DNA of 64,000 bases from Sphaerolaimus hirsutus (lineage: Eukaryota; Nematoda; Chromadorea; Monhysterida; Sphaerolaimidae), in contig OZ038453.1 of NCBI GenBank assembly GCA_964036195.1, positions 19,877,206-19,941,205 of the forward strand, written 5' to 3'. The notes beneath the pieces are model-generated. The model was not told the origin of the DNA. It searched no databases and was given only the letters and a program-made list of their open reading frames with translations. The position numbers and the translations under genes are program-made. This document shows, piece after piece, positions 31,629 to 42,059 of the stretch. How positions within the stretch are numbered: position 1 is the first letter of the stretch; each line of letters begins with the position of its first letter.

Positions 31629-32476
31629 CAGGGTGCACGCCAGGTCCGCCACCCAAATTCCGAGTCGGTGCCGGACGCCATATCTCCAGTTGTAATGGGT
31701 AGGTAGATTTATTCGAAATTTTGAGGGCATATACTCAAAACTCACCCACTACTATACACGGGCTGGGGAAGGTCGGCGACCCACCTGAGTGTGGGTCGCC
31801 GTATAAATGAATAGTTTTTTTGAAAAAATCGCTGTGCACGCGAGGTCCGCCACCCGTTGTTTTTTTGATATAACGGGCTGCCAAACTAAAACTGTTGGGG
31901 GGAATTGATCGAAATTTTGAGGGGGTGTACACGACACCCCCCACCACTTTTCACGGAAAGTTGAGGTCCCCGGCGACCCCCCTGAGAGTGGACCACTGGA
32001 AAATAAAATGATATTTTTGAGAATTCGCNNNNNNNNNNNNNNNNNNNNNNNNNNNNNNNNNNNNNNNNNNNNNNNNNNNNNNNNNNNNNNNNNNNNNNNN
32101 NNNNNNNNNNNNNNNNNNNNNNNNNNNNNNNNNNNNNNNNNNNNNNNNNNNNNNNNNNNNNNNNNNNNNNNNNNNNNNNNNNNNNNNNNNNNNNNNNNNN
32201 NNNNNNNNNNNNNNNNNNNNNNNNNNNNCAGCCCGTTATATCAAAAAAACAACGGGTGGCGGACCTAGCGTGGACAGCGATTTTTTCAAAAAAACTATTC
32301 ATTCATACGGCGACCCACACTCAGGTGAGTCGCCGACCTTCCCCAGCCCGTGTATAGTAGTGGGTGGGTTTCGAGTATATGCCCTCAAAATTTCGAATAA
32401 ATCCCCCCACTACAACTGAAAATATGGCGTCCGGCACCGACTCAGAATTTGGGTGGCGGACATGGCATGCACCCTG
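31629..32476. repeat. Palindromic array of ~190-bp CCGCCACCC modules, spanning an assembly gap
   Basis: The left arm starts CAGGGTGCACGCCAGGTCCG and the right arm ends CGGACATGGCATGCACCCTG. Each module has GTCCGCCACCC, a CATATCTCCAG-type block and a GGCGACCCAC..GTGGGTCGCC hairpin. The modules resemble those at 40340-41364 in order and spacing. The flanks AATATAAA and TTTATATC are inverted, not direct, so no target duplication is claimed. Confidence 0.65.
32029..32228. other. Assembly gap (200 N)
   Basis: Exactly 200 undetermined bases lie in the loop of the palindrome at 31629-32476. A round number suggests a placeholder of unknown true length. Long inverted repeats often break assemblies at their centre. 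Confidence 0.95.
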
Positions 32477-32999
32477 TTTATATCCAAAAATGTCATCTTC
32501 CTACTGAAAAATTTATCAAATTCAAAAGTCATCATTTTTCAGGCTGTTTTTTTGGAAATTCATAACTTTTGCCTGACATTACCTATCTATATAATATTTT
32601 GGATTTTTATAAAGATAGTTTTGGAGATTTATTGGCCCATACAAATAAACTTCATAAAACTTTTTTTCTCATTGAAAATGATGGCTGAAATTTTGAAAAT
32701 GGACCCAAATTTTCAGTTTGTAATTGAGAGCTTAGCTTTTTTTACTAAAACTGTGCTCAATTGTATAGTTTTGATGATAAAAAAGTAAAATCTAAAAACT
32801 AGGCCTGCACTTTTTTTCCAGAACAGTTTGAAACACCTGTGTCACCATCACATGCAATCCCATTCTGAAGACTCAGATGAAGTTCTTTTTAAAAAGTTTC
32901 CATCATAAACTTAGGTTATTTTACCATGGTCTTTCATTTGTATGTCTCCATGTTTTATGAAACACAATTTGGAAGGGTGCTGTCATACAAAAATGCACT

Positions 33000-33310
33000 T
33001 TTTCTGCAATTATCACATGCATAGTCGTGCAATATCCAAAAATAGTTCACTTGTACCAGTAACTAAGTGTGCTGATAGTGTCCTTTAGCTGGCCATTTGG
33101 TTATTTTTCTCAGTGTACACTTTGGATGAAATGTGACTGATAAGAGTGACCTATAGGGGAACAAACAATTGTTCAAATGTAGCAGAACAAGCAGAAACAA
33201 AAAATAACCAAAAGGCCAGCTAAAGGACACTATCAGCACACTTAGTTACTGGTACAAGTGAACTATTTTTGGATATTGCACCACTATGCATGTGATAATT
33301 GCAGAAAAAG
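33000..33310. repeat. Centre of the large inverted repeat
   Basis: GCAATTATCACATGCATAGT, CTTGTACCAGTAACTAAGTG and GATAGTGTCCTTTAGCTGGC on the left are mirrored by GCCAGCTAAAGGACACTATC, CTTAGTTACTGGTACAAGTG and GCATGTGATAATTGCAG on the right. The symmetry point is close to 33150 with a loop of about 80 bases. Confidence 0.85.
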
Positions 33311-33810
33311 TGCATTTTTGTATGACAGCACCCTTCCAAATTGTGTTTCATAAAACATGGAGACAAACAAATGAAAGACCATGGAAAAATAACCTAAGTT
33401 TATGATGGAAACTTTTTTATAAAACTTCATCTGAGTCTTCAGAATGGGATTGCATGTGATGGTGACACGGGTGTTTCAAACTGTTCTGGAAAAAAAAGTG
33501 CAGGCCTAGTTTTTCGATTTTATTGTTTTATCATAAACTATACAATTGAGCACAGTTTTTGTATAAAAAAAAGCTAAGCTCTCAATTACTAACTGAAAAT
33601 TTGAGTTCATTTTCAAAATTTCAGCCATCATTTTCAATGAGAAAAAAAAGTTTGATGAAGTTTGTTTGCATGGGCCAATTAATCTCCAATACTATCTTTA
33701 TAAAAATCCAAAATATAATATTGATAGGTAATGTCAAGCAAAAGTTACTAATTTCCAAAAAAAAACAGCTGAAAAATGATGACTTTTGACTTTAATAACT
33801 TTTTACAGTA

Positions 33811-35740
33811 GGAAGATGACATTTTCGGATATATTTATGGAAGGAAATTTTGACTTTCTATATATGTAGATTCCAAATCCACAATAAAATAGGGGGTCTA
33901 AACTTTGTACATAAAAAGTGCATTTTTGTATGACAGCACCCTTCCAAATTATGTTTAATGAAAAATGGAGATATACAAATGAAAGACCATCAAAAAATAA
34001 CTCAAGCGTATGATAGAACCTTTTTGCATACAACTTAATCTGAGTCTTCTGAGTTGGATTCTCTGTGATGGTAAAATGGGTGTTGGGCTGCTTCAAACTG
34101 TCCTGGAAAAAAAGTGCAGGCCTAGTTTTTCGATTTTATTGTTTTATCATAAACTATACAATTGAGCACAGTTTTTGTAAAAAAAGCTAAGCTCTCAATT
34201 ACTAACTGAAAATTTGAGTTCATTCTCAAAATTTCAGCCATCATTTTCAATGAGAAAAAAAAGTTTGATGAAGTTTGTTTGTATGGTCCAATTAATCTCC
34301 AATACTATCTTTATAAAAATCCAAAATATAATACTGATAGGTAATGTCAAGCAAAAGTTATGAATTTCCAAAAAAAAACAGCTGAAAAATGATGACTTTT
34401 GACTTTAATTACTTTTTACAGTAGGAAGATGACATTTTCGGATATATTTATGGAAGGAAATTTTGACTTTCTATATATGTAGATTCCAAATCCACGATAA
34501 AATAGGGGGTCTAAATTTTGTACATAAAAAAGTGCATTTTTGTATGACAGCACCCTTCCAAATTATGTTTAATGAAAAATGGAGATATACAAATGAAAGA
34601 CCATCAAAAAATAACTCAAGCGTATGATAGAACCTTTTTGCATACAACTTAATCTGAGTCTTCTGAGTTGGATTCTCTGTGATGGTAAAATGGGTGTTGG
34701 GCTGCTTCAAACTGTCCTGGAAAAAAAGTGCAGGCCTAGTTTTTCGATTTTATTGGTTTATCATAAACTATACAATTGAGCACAGTTTTTGTAAAAAAAG
34801 CGAAGCTCTCAATTACTAACTGAAAATTTGAGTTCATTTTCAAAATTTCAGCCATCATTTTCAATGAGAAAAAAAAGTTTGATGAAGTTTGTTTGTATGG
34901 GCCAATTAATCTCCAATACTATCTTTAGAAAAATCCAAAATATAATATTGATAGGTAATGTCAAGCAAAAGTTATGAATTTCCAAAAAAAAAGCAGCTGA
35001 AAAATGATGACTTTTGACTTTAATTACTTTTTACAGTAGGAAGATGACATTTTCGGATATATTTATGGAAGGAAATTTTGACTTTCTATATATGTAGATT
35101 CCAAATCCACGATAAAATAGGGGGTCTAAATTTTGTACATAAAAAAGTGCATTTTTGTATGGCAGCACCCTTCCAAATTATGTTTAATGAAAAATGGAGA
35201 TATACAAATGAAAGACCATCAAAAAATAACTCAAGTGTATGAAAGAACCTTTTTGCATACAACTTAATCTGAGTTTTCTGAGTTGGATTCTCTGTGATGG
35301 TAAAATGGGTGTTGGGCTGCTTCAAACTGTCCTGGAAAAAAAGTGCAGGCCTAGTTTTTAGATTTTATGTTTTTATCATAAACTATGCAATTGAGCACAG
35401 TTTTTGTAAAAAAAGCTAAGCTCTCAATTACAAACTGAAAATTTGGTGCCATTTTCAAAATTGCAGCCATTATTTTTGGTGAGAAAAAAAAGTTTGATGA
35501 AGTTCATTTGTATGGGCCAATTAATCTCCAAGACTATCTTAATAAAAATCCAAAATATTATGTTGATAGATAATATCAAGCAAAAGTTATGAATTTCCAA
35601 AAAAACAGCCCGAAAAATGATGAATTTTGACTTTGATCGATTTTTTCAGTAGGAAGATGACATTTTCGGATATATGTATTGAAGGAAATTTTGAGTTTCT
35701 ATATATGTAGATTCCAATTCCATGATAAACAACGCAAAAA
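33811..35740 (+). repeat. Tandem ~610-bp satellite-like units
   Basis: GGAAGATGACATTTTCGGAT starts at 33811, 34434, 35039 and 35652, giving periods of 623, 605 and 613 bp. Adjacent units are nearly identical. Each of the three full units carries a similar minus-strand open frame of 79-97 codons, which is explained by recent duplication. I see no domain in it. Confidence 0.9.
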
Positions 35741-35879
35741 AAATTTTTGTGCTTTCACAGGTTTGGTTCTTACGCAAAGCGAGTCTTAATGATTTCAGCA
35801 CATTCGGCGTAAACTGGTGGACAATTTAAATGGAAAATTGACTACCTAAATTTCCAAAATATTCTCATGTGCAAATGAT

Positions 35880-37180
35880 CAGCCCAATCTAGCTAAAATT
35901 TTGTGTGAATGTGGCGCCAACATTTCTTTACATTGTCCCCAAATGGCACCCCCCAGCACCCCCCTGGTTAGCCATGACAGCCTTCTATATATTTTTTCCG
36001 ATTTTTTTCTGGCCAATATAATTGGAAAATTTTGGAATCCCACACAGAATATTGCTGCGGGAAAGCGCGCTGCCATTTTTGGCATGCTGCCAACACAAGC
36101 ATTGGATACGCTTGTGCTGGCAGTTTTTTGATGGAAAAAAATCACTAATGGCTCGCTCAGAGCTGCACATAGGTTGCAGAGTGATTTTTACCTGCTGCTG
36201 TCCCCACACTGCTGCTGCCTCACAAAAATCCATCCTAAATTGTAGATATCAGCCACTTCATGACATTCAAACATATTAAGAACTTTATAAGTGCAAACAT
36301 TTTGATTGTGATTGCAAAAACCACAAATTTACACTTTCTGGGAATGACCTCTTCATCTGTCTGGCCCATTTACACAAAATACAGGACACATTTCCAGTTG
36401 TCCCCTGGTATATGTTTAACAGATAATTGTTGCCTGAATTCAATGGGCACTAGCATTTAATGATTTGCATGCAGATGCTGCAGAGGCCGGTCACGCTTTT
36501 ACGGAAATGCTGTCTTTGAACAGTGGTATTTCCACTGATCGCCATAAATGCAATCTTCGTGCAACAATGTGGTGCAGGACCAGCCACATGTTGCTCATGA
36601 CACTTAGGAAGCCAGTCCTGGCCACCATGTGCTGTATCATAAGCCTGGGGCTGTGTAAGACACATTAGTTCCAATATATGTTTTGTTCAAAAAAATATTC
36701 CAGGTTTGATCTTCAGCAAAATTTTGGTGTAGGGATTGCGTCGGTTGTGAGGGGGTGGAATGGTTGCAGGAAGTTACCATCTAATATGTCCCAAAAAATC
36801 AGTGGCCTAAACCATCCCCAACCCATTTTATAAATAAATCAAATTCTGGCCTGAACAAAAATTTGTATGGATTTTCCATTTATATTGACCAGAAAAAAGT
36901 GGAGAAAAAATATTTTCAGCAACAAGGGTGGCCTGAGGGGGTGCCACTTTGGTTATATATAGTATATACTTTGGGGCACCCTCACACTAAGTGATAGCCT
37001 GATAGCTTGCTTGTGTGATTTTAAAAATGTTATTATGTGAATTTTCCATTTATATGGTCCACCAGTTTACTTACATGGTATACTCATTCAAATTTCAATA
37101 CAATTTATGCAGTTATGCGGCCAAACGCAAAAACGTCATAAACGTTTTTGTAAGGTGATACCTCCGTCGACTTTATTTCG
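35880..37180. other. No recognisable gene
   Basis: Apparently single-copy within this window. Several overlapping open frames of 65-90 codons lie on both strands between 35879 and 36674, but none shows a recognisable motif or stands out in codon use. I see no element ends here. Confidence 0.45.
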
Positions 37181-37184
37181 AGGA

Positions 37185-37512
37185 GGGTTATTATTTCGCC
37201 AGAATTTTTCAGAACTGTGAGCACTAATTGGTTCTTTGTAACATACGTTGAGGTAGAAAAATGCAACAACAAGCTCCATGTATAAGAGTATATTTATAGA
37301 TCTAAATATATAAGTAGGTATGTAAATATAGATGGTATATACTCTGTTCTAACGTGACTTGGTCATTGTTTTAACATGTGTTCTGCATTTCACAGAACAC
37401 AAACCGAAGGTTTTGATATTTTTGTTCCCTTTACATTCAATTTGGGTGGGGGGGGGGTTCGACAGGGGGTCAATTATGTAATTCGTAGTGGCCATTTTGA
37501 GGGTTGTATTTC
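37185..37512 (+). mobile_element. TACCGTA MITE lacking both termini
   Basis: TATTTCGAGGAGGGTTATTA, TTTCGCCAGAATTTTTCAGA, TAACGTGACTTGGTCATTG, CATGTGTTCTGCATTTCACA and G-runs follow the family order. The ends are degraded (GTGATACCTCCGTCGAC and TGTATTTCGAAAAC). Confidence 0.5.
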
Positions 37513-37987
37513 GAAAACATCCCAGTTCTACATATTCTATGAAGAAAAGTGCTTGCTTTTGCATTTGAATGGGAAAATTTTGTACTCACATTTACGCGTG
37601 CGTACAAGTAAAAATTAAGTATTTTACGTTTTCTATACTTTGTGGTGAGTAAAAAAAAATACTTTATGTTTACATATACTGTGAAAAAAAGTTCAGTAAT
37701 TCTAACAACTCTGCAATTAATGACAACTTTTCCCGATAAATTTTTTGGATAAACCTCCTTGAACAGAGGCCTGTTGAATATGTCCGCAGCCAAAACATCA
37801 ATAACAAATTATTTACTCCTCAGATGACTTTACGAGAATTTACAGTAACCAAACCATGAAAAACACTCAAATCTGCAAATGAAAAGAAATGAACAGAGAA
37901 CAGAAAAAAACTCCAGTAGTCTGTATCTGCACCTGCAGCTAATAAATCAAGTAAACTTAAAATCCACTGTGGCAAACATCACACCTA

Positions 37988-38168
37988 AGGATCACTTTTC
38001 AAACAAAGAAAGAAAACAGAAAGTTGACAAATGAATCAACAAAGAGAAATTGATCCATAATTATCCACACAATCAGTGTGCCCATGAGCCAAGCCACTGA
38101 AAATACAAGCACCTGGGGTGGAATTTAATTAGCCCAACATGTTACTTTAGGAGCCACAATTCATTGTT
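37988..38168 (+). repeat. Dispersed repeat, second copy of 10318-10512
   Basis: It matches the first copy through GAAAGTTGACAAATGAATCA, CCACACAATCAGTGTGCCCA and AGCACCTGGGGTGGAATTTA. It is cut at AATTCATTGTTTA by the following MITE. Confidence 0.7.
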
Positions 38169-38170
38169 TA

Positions 38171-38608
38171 CCGTATTACCTCGAATTACCCCCCCCCCTT
38201 GTATTAACCCCCCCCCCCTCGAAATACCCCCCCTAAATTTCGGCTGAGGAAATAATAAACCCCCCCCCCCCCTCGAAATACCCCCCCTAACATTGAGTGT
38301 AACGTAAGCGTACATGACAAATACCACAGTTTGTGATCTGTACAATGCAAAACACACTAAAAACTGATGATTAAGTGACGTTTGGGAAGGGTTTTTGTGT
38401 ATATACAGTTATATATGCGTATAAACACATCTACATCAATGTAATTATTCAATTTTTCTACGTCCGCATATGGGGAATTTCCGAAAATTTCTGGCGAAAT
38501 AATAGACCCCCCTCGAATAAACCCCCCCCCCCTCGAATTATCCCCCCCCCCCCTCAAATTTTGCTGGCGAAATAATAAACCCCCTGGGGGTATTTCGAGG
38601 TAATACGG
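38171..38608 (-). mobile_element. TACCGTATTACC-variant MITE (438 bp)
   Basis: The ends are TACCGTATTACCTCGAATTA and TTCGAGGTAATACGGTA, with TA at 38169-38170 and 38609-38610. The homologous empty site at 10500-10516 (CATTGTTTGTATG) supports the insertion point. The core matches 27676-28100. Confidence 0.9.
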
Positions 38609-38747
38609 TATATGCGAACGGTGGATTGAATTGTGGTTCTGCAAATCGGAAGGATTTCAATGTTTTTGGCACATAGTCCAATATCAATCAACATCAAAGT
38701 GCAATAATAAAGTACAGTATACTCAGCGGACAACACACCTGGTATAA

Positions 38748-38910
38748 AAACCTACCATACTTTTATGAATAACATTTTTTTAATTTCCAGTTATTTATTT
38801 AATAGTAAAAACAGAATATTATGATGAAAAAATGTAAAAGTTTTGGTTCATCATTCAGATCGGTTATGGTAGGTTTTCATACTAAAAGTGATGTCCGCCG
38901 TGTATAACAA
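38748..38910. repeat. Inverted ACCTACCAT/ATGGTAGGT repeat
   Basis: ATAAAAACCTACCATACTTT on the left faces GGTTATGGTAGGTTTTCATA on the right. The right side resembles 58500-58555 (GGATATGGTAGGTTTCATTG). Confidence 0.45.
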
Positions 38911-39054
38911 TGACAAAAATAAATAAATAACATGAATTGCAATTTTTTGGATTTTAGATACACACATTTTACCACACCATTGGTGCCAGCCACACAAGCT
39001 AGTTTCCATGGTTCCAATTTGAAAACCAAACTGAAATCTTCTCGATCTCCTGAA

Positions 39055-40085
39055 CAGGGTTGGCAAAATCTCAGAAAAGAATAAAAATAAAATAAAAATA
39101 AAATGGAAAATTGAAGGATAAAATAAAATAAAATAAAATGCAAAATTTCAAAATAAAAATAAAAATTGTATAAAAATTCGAATTTTTGTAAAAATTTTGT
39201 AAAATTGTATACAAATTCATATTTTTGTAAAATTGTATAAAAATTCACATTTTTTGTAAAAAAATTTTTTCTGTTGTTTATAGTTCAACCTGTTCATTTG
39301 CGGAGCTGGGGCAGTCCCAAGCCATGTAAAGTGTCAAAATGTCATTTGAAATGGAATGGAAAGTGTCAATTTTCATGAAAATGTTAAGTAAAGTGTCAAT
39401 TGTCATGACAAATATAAATTAAAGTGGAAACTGTTAAGCAAATTGTATCCAAATCTTATCTTTTGTATCCAAATCTTGTTCTTTTTGTAACCAAATCTCA
39501 TGTGAACATTTGGATACAAAAACATAAGATTTGGATACCAAAATATAAGGTTTGTGATACCAAAACATAAGATTCAGATACACAATTCACACTCTGCATG
39601 ACATTTGTCATGACAATTATACTTTGCATGACATTTGAGATGCCAATCGACTCTTTACTACATTTGTCATGACAATTGACACTTTGCATGATGTTTTACA
39701 AATGCGCCCAGCACACTCCAGTAATCCTTCTACTGAAAATGCAAACCATTCTTATCGATAATTGTAACTTAACACTTGCAACTAGCTAACAATACCTACT
39801 GCATGCAACTTTTGCAAAGTAATGTAAAAATTTGTCACATGTTTTTCATGTTTAGGTCTAATTATCACATTTTTCTGACCTTGCATGCAAGATTATGATT
39901 TTTTGTAAAATTTCTGTAAAATTTTTGTAAAATTTTTGTAAAATGGTCCATTTTATTATTTTATTATTATTTTGGAAAAAAATAAAATAAAATAAAATGA
40001 AACAAGAATAAAATAAATATAAAATACATTTTTATACAATTTTTATACAATTTGTATACAAATGATTTTTATAAAACCAACCCTG
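39055..40085. mobile_element. hAT-like element with CAGGGTTGG ends, TSD CTCCTGAA
   Basis: The ends CAGGGTTGGCAAAATCTC and TTATAAAACCAACCCTG lie between perfect 8-bp direct repeats CTCCTGAA (39047-39054 and 40086-40093). Subterminal regions are AAATAAAATAAAATAAAA tracts plus TTTTTGTAAAATTTT. The middle (39290-39715) is a separate foldback with TGTATCCAAATCTTAT and CATGACATTTGTCATG units. It is non-coding. Confidence 0.92.
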
Positions 40086-40111
40086 CTCCTGAAGCAGTAG
40101 TTCATGGACTG

Positions 40112-40295
40112 CAGGCAGAGTTAGAAAATTTGATTTTAGCAACAAAAAATACATTTTCTCTGTACACATGTACTTTTAAAATGTACGCGTAAAAGTAAGT
40201 ACATTACTTTTTGAAAAAGTATATGTAAATTTATTTACCGCGTACTTGCGTACTTGTATTTTTCAAGTAAATGTTCATACATTTTAACAACTGTG
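40112..40295. mobile_element. Small hAT-like element, TSD ATGGACTG
   Basis: Perfect 8-bp direct repeats ATGGACTG occur at 40104-40111 and 40296-40303. The left end is CAGGCAGAGTTAGAAAATTT and the right end CATTTTAACAACTGTG, a diverged pair of the CAGAGTTG family. The interior is the AAGTACGCGTAAAAGTAA type. Confidence 0.75.
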
Positions 40296-40339
40296 ATGGA
40301 CTGATCATTTCTTGTAAACTAATAATTGCATCCTAATAA

Positions 40340-41364
40340 ACACCTTCCCGGACAAGTTCACCACCCATTTATTTATTTCACTTCGAATGCAATATCTCCG
40401 TCCATGGGGGTGTTATAACGCTGAAACTTTGTATATATTAGTTTGTAAGACCCCCTTACTCCCCAACAATGGGGGGAGGTGCGGCGACTCACTACAGGGT
40501 GGGTCACCCTATAGTCAAAAATTATTTGTGGTGTTTTTGGTGTCCCAAGCAAGTTCACCACCCACTTGATTAGCTACACTTTGAAAACTATATCTCCAGC
40601 TGTGAGGGCGGTAGAAAGCTGAAATTTGGGGGATGTCTTGCCAACAACTCCCCTCACAATACACCAGTGGGGCGGCTGCCAACGACCCACTAAAGCATGG
40701 GTCACTGCACATAAATTTGATAATTTTTTAAGAACAACCAAAGTGTCCCAAACAAGTTCGCCACCCAACTGCATTATAAAAAAATGTTGTGAGAACATAC
40801 CTGATATAAAATTGAATCAGATATGAACCCTTGTTCTGCTCATGAAAATTTTTTCAGTAGGGCACCCACCCTGTCCCATAAAAAGCAGATTGAAAATTTC
40901 ACTTTAAACCAATTTTTGTATCACACTTCAAAAGTTGGTTTACAAAGTTCACTAGAGGAGGGTCTAAGGTTCAAAGTTATGTAAACAACATAACCTCTCA
41001 AATGCTTCCATAAGGAAATTTATTTGGGGTGAATGAAAAAGTGAAAATTTTGTCAAATTTTCTTCCTGAAATGACATCATTTTGACATCATAGAATTCAC
41101 CCCAAGTAAATTTCTGTATGGAAGCATTTTAGAGGTTATGTTGTTTACATAACTTTGAACCTTAGACCCTCCCCTAGTGAACTTTGTAAACCAACTTTTT
41201 AAGTGTGATACAAAAAATTGGTTTAAAGTGAAATTTTCAGTCGGCTGTTTATGGGACAGGGTGGGTGCCCTACTGAAAAAACATTTTTTGGCTGAAATAG
41301 TGTTCCAACCCGATTCATTTTTATATTAGGTATGTTGTTGCAACATTTTTTTAATGCAGTTGGG
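40340..41364. repeat. Tandem ~200-bp CCACCCA modules and a large palindrome; target of the retrotransposon
   Basis: AAGTTC(A/G)CCACCCA recurs at about 40354, 40549 and 40754. Each is followed by a TATATCTCC block and, in the first two, a GGGTCAC hairpin segment. The palindrome has its centre near 41065, with arms 40770-41045 and 41090-41364 (GAACCTTAGACCCTCC, ACATAACTTTGAACC). The right arm continues at 49502-49612 after the retrotransposon. It resembles 31629-32476 in architecture. Confidence 0.75.
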
Positions 41365-41503
41365 TGAAAGTTTGAGCAGTCGAGTTGGGAGGCTTTTCGA
41401 GAGTTTATGTCCATCAGGCAGCCCTGTCATCATTGATGAAATCACATAAATACCACACATCGCGGAAGAGTCATCACAATGACATTTGAGCTCACATCTA
41501 ACA
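41365..41503 (-). repeat. 3' LTR (139 bp)
   Basis: On the minus strand it runs from TGTTAGATGTGAGCTC to CTGCTCAAACTTTCA, with TG...CA ends. It matches the block at 49364-49501. An LTR of 139 bp is short for this type of element. Confidence 0.9.
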
Positions 41504-41526
41504 TGATCCCCCTTAAAATAACCCCC
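41504..41526 (-). other. Polypurine tract
   Basis: Minus-strand GGGGGTTATTTTAAGGGGGA followed by TCA directly abuts the 3' LTR. This is the expected place and composition for the plus-strand primer. Confidence 0.75.
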
Positions 41527-42033
41527 TCAAATGTCCTCAGACAACTTTTCAATCACATCACCAGGAATGTCACAATCCATTTTTTTATCATCCACCACTT
41601 CATCCCCCGACACCATGGAATTTGTCTTCGACACACCGGGGGTTTTGTAACCATCATCCCTAAGTATGGAATCCGATTCAACTTTGTTGAATTGATTCTC
41701 AAGTTTGATGATTTTTTTAGAAAACTCATCGAACTTGCTCTCAACAAGGTCCTCCAGAGCGTCGAGACGATCCCTGCACTTGTTTATGGGGTCCACAAAC
41801 TTGTCGGTAAATTTATCCAAACTATCACAACGTTTTGCCAATTTAGCCTGAGCCGTTTTCATTTGGTCATGCAACACGGTCAACTTCTGCACCGCGGATG
41901 GCGCTGGCAGCCCAAACTGTTTCAACACTGGTTCCTCGGACAACGCAGCGCGCGTAGAAGTCTTGCTCGCATGAATGGAACGCACATGACCCTGGAGCTG
42001 GCAGATTTTGCCCGACAATTTTGCGATGAGCTA
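41527..42033 (-). pseudogene. Second 3' frame of the retrotransposon, charged and probably coiled-coil
   Basis: About 160 codons are open just before the polypurine tract, downstream of integrase. The product is rich in K, D, E and L, with heptad-like spacing around KLAKRCDSLDKFTDKF, DRLDALEDLVESKFDEF and KKIIKLENQFNKVE. It ends in an acidic tail (EVVDDKKMDCD). No signal peptide or membrane segment is seen, so an envelope protein is not supported. No ATG opens the frame: upstream it is bounded by TAG near 42033, and the first plausible initiation codon is TTG at 42018. It may instead be the tail of the preceding frame separated by mutation. I do not recognise the family. Confidence 0.5.
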
Positions 42034-42059
42034 AAATTTTGCAGACTTTTGACAAATTA

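Larger units (their letters stand above)
29860..35785. mobile_element. 5.9-kb TTAA-flanked element built from inverted arrays of a ~610-bp unit
   Basis: TTAA lies at 29856-29859 and 35786-35789. The inverted ends start GACTCGCTTTCCCTAA on the left and GACTCGCTTTGCGTAAGAAC on the right strand. Inside, the same ~610-bp sequence (landmarks GGAAGATGACATTTTCGG, GTGCAGGCCTAGTTTTT, GACAGCACCCTTCCAAAT) is in minus orientation from 30375 to about 33150 and in plus orientation from there to 35785. Three other elements interrupt the left arm (29876-30371, 30989-31594, 31629-32476). No transposase is visible, though the assembly gap could hide sequence. Whether it moved as a unit or grew in place is not settled. 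Confidence 0.65.

Noticed and set aside
31886..32302. Frames running across the N gap
   Set aside because: They are open only because undetermined bases cannot contain stops.
33803..35325. A similar 79-97-codon minus-strand frame repeated three times
   Set aside because: It recurs because the ~610-bp units are recent tandem copies. It has no recognisable domain and its start lies in the array, so repetition is not evidence of coding.
35879..36674. Candidate small genes
   Set aside because: Several frames of 65-90 codons overlap on both strands with no domain, start context or similarity that favours one.
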